From NCBI GenBank assembly GCA_902489965.1, contig CABUCA010000089.1:1-6253 (forward strand): DNA of 6,253 nt, in the 5' to 3' direction. This DNA is from an uncultured Collinsella sp. Lineage in GTDB: Bacteria; Actinomycetota; Coriobacteriia; Coriobacteriales; Coriobacteriaceae. This document shows, one piece after another, positions 5,113 to 6,253 of this stretch; position 1 is the first letter of the stretch, and each line of letters begins with the position of its first letter. A program made the translations under genes and the position numbers. A model generated the notes under the pieces. The model was not told the origin of the DNA and did no database searches. It saw only the letters and a list, made by a program, of their open reading frames with translations.

Positions 5113-6253
5113 TTAGAGAGCGGGTGGGAGGGTGTCGAGGAGGGCATGGGCGGTGTTGGCGGCGCAGTCGCGTGAGTCGATGATGTAGTCGGCCCAGGCG
5201 CGGTAGCGCGGCATACGCTGCTCGGCCAGCTTGTCGATGCCGTCGCGCGCGGTGATGGGGCGGCCCTTGTGGGCGAGCTCGTCGAGCTTGCGGTTGAGCA
5301 TCACGATTTGGCTGTTTTGGTGCAGCAGAGGGTAGTTCTCGTCGCGCGTAACCACGCCGCCGCCGGTGGAGAGCACCAAGCCGCTGCGCTTGGAGATGTC
5401 GGCCAGCGCTGCCGTCTCCTGCTCGCGGAAGGCCGCCTCGCCGCACTTGATGATAAAGTCGGCGCAGGGCATGCCCAGGCGCTCCTCGAGGGCGCGATCG
5501 AGATCGATGTGCTCGCGGCCCGTGAGCTGGGCGATCTGCTCGCCCACGCGGGTCTTGCCCGAGCCCGGCATGCCGATCAGCGCGATGTTCTGTTCGCGGC
5601 GTGACAGGCGCTCCGTTACGTCCAGGATCCTCTCGCGCGGGGTGGCTTTGCCGGTATAGCGCTCGACAGCTTGTGCCGCCTGGGCAACAAGCATAAGCAG
5701 GCCGCCGATGCAGGGGATGCCGCGGCGCTCGGCCTCGAGCATCAGGCCCGTGCGGGCGGGGTTGTAGACAATGTCGATGACGCCCTCGAGCGCATCGAGG
5801 CCTTCGAGCGTGCAAGGCGCGTCGGGGCAATGGGGGAACATGCCGGCGGGCGTGCAGTTGACGAGTAGGGAGGCGTCGGACTGCTGCGCGATATTGTCGT
5901 AGTTGACCTCGCTCGTGCGACCCACGGGTACGACGATGGCGCCCATGTCTCCCAGCACCATACTTGCCGTGGTGCCGGCGCCGCCGGTGGCACCGAGCAC
6001 GAGGGCCTTCTTGCCGGCAACCTCAACGCCCAACTCCTCGACCAGGCACTGGAAACCGAAGTAGTCAGTATTATCGCCGTGCAGGCGGCCGTCGGGCAGG
6101 CGCGTGATGGTGTTGACGTTGCCCATGCGCTCGGCGAGCGGGCTCAGCTCGTCCAGGTATTCTATGACGGCGCGCTTGTAGGGGATGGTCACGTTGGTAC
6201 CCTCCCATTCGTCGCCCGTCATAAAGGCCGCGAGGTCCTCGGGCTCGCGCTCA
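5113..6253 (-). CDS. aroEK: Bifunctional shikimate dehydrogenase / shikimate kinase (AroE-AroK fusion), 5' end cut by window edge
   Basis: The protein should reduce 3-dehydroshikimate to shikimate with NADPH and then phosphorylate it with ATP. The frame stays open to the window edge, so the Met at 6222 is internal and roughly 50 residues of the dehydrogenase N-terminus lie outside. Numbering from that Met, the AroE part has NVTIPYK at 10-16 (catalytic Lys16), GNVNTI at 34-39, GDNTD at 49-53 (catalytic Asp53; the 37-residue spacing equals that of Lys65-Asp102 in E. coli AroE), a GATGGAG nucleotide loop at 77-83, and GGLLMLVAQAAQA at 173-185. After a short linker around 191-211, the kinase begins: Walker A GMPGSGKT (217-224), DLD at 240-242, GEAAFRE at 261-267, TGGG at 286-289, GRP lid at 320-322 and RMPRY at 336-340. 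All expected shikimate- and ATP-binding residues are present, so both activities look intact. aroQ follows on the same strand past a hairpin. Confidence 0.93.
   Translation of the reverse strand, partial: EREPEDLAAFMTGDEWEGTNVTIPYKRAVIEYLDELSPLAERMGNVNTITRLPDGRLHGDNTDYFGFQCLVEELGVEVAGKKALVLGATGGAGTTASMVLGDMGAIVVPVGRTSEVNYDNIAQQSDASLLVNCTPAGMFPHCPDAPCTLEGLDALEGVIDIVYNPARTGLMLEAERRGIPCIGGLLMLVAQAAQAVERYTGKATPRERILDVTERLSRREQNIALIGMPGSGKTRVGEQIAQLTGREHIDLDRALEERLGMPCADFIIKCGEAAFREQETAALADISKRSGLVLSTGGGVVTRDENYPLLHQNSQIVMLNRKLDELAHKGRPITARDGIDKLAEQRMPRYRAWADYIIDSRDCAANTAHALLDTLPPAL

Noticed and set aside
5049..5147. N-terminal extension of aroQ by 33 residues
   Set aside because: It would be translated through the 16-bp hairpin and into the end of the upstream gene. 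Family members begin at the MKALVINGPN sequence, which has its own ribosome binding site.
5045..5830. Minus-strand open frame of 261 codons overlapping the shikimate kinase gene
   Set aside because: It is a frame-shifted Arg/Pro/Ala-rich reading of the fusion gene with no recognisable domain, while the overlapping frame has complete kinase motifs.

Overview
The window looks like chromosomal DNA of a high-GC Gram-positive bacterium, most likely a Coriobacteriia member such as Collinsella. This is an inference from GC-rich coding with strong AGGAG-type ribosome binding sites, an RmlC-RmlD fusion, an AroE-AroK fusion and a Wzm/Wzt-type exporter. No taxonomic marker was searched.

Left part (1-1570): one complete plus-strand gene encodes a bifunctional dTDP-4-dehydrorhamnose 3,5-epimerase/reductase, the last two steps of dTDP-L-rhamnose synthesis. 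It ends at a symmetrical hairpin terminator shared with the convergent gene on the other side.

Middle part (1619-4375): a minus-strand DPM1-like family 2 glycosyltransferase with two C-terminal membrane segments diverges from a two-gene plus-strand operon encoding an ABC-2 polysaccharide export permease and its ATPase. The 160-base divergent region carries a TATACT -10-like box for each direction. Together these genes suggest synthesis of a rhamnose-containing or otherwise lipid-linked surface polysaccharide and its export across the cytoplasmic membrane. The polymer itself cannot be read from the sequence.

Right part (4378-6253): a tRNA-Arg(UCU) gene follows the ATPase gene with no terminator between them, and both run into a strong terminator at 4516-4548. 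On the minus strand lie two shikimate-pathway genes: a shikimate dehydrogenase-shikimate kinase fusion, cut by the right edge of the window, and then a type II 3-dehydroquinate dehydratase. A 16-bp perfect inverted repeat with a T-tract separates them and could be a terminator, an attenuator or a dispersed palindromic element.

No gene-free stretch exceeds about 160 bases. I saw no CRISPR array, transposase, phage gene or clearly novel system. The points most worth a second look are the two enzyme fusions, the hairpin between the aro genes, the tRNA sharing a transcript with the exporter operon, and the difference in composition between the rhamnose gene and its neighbours.
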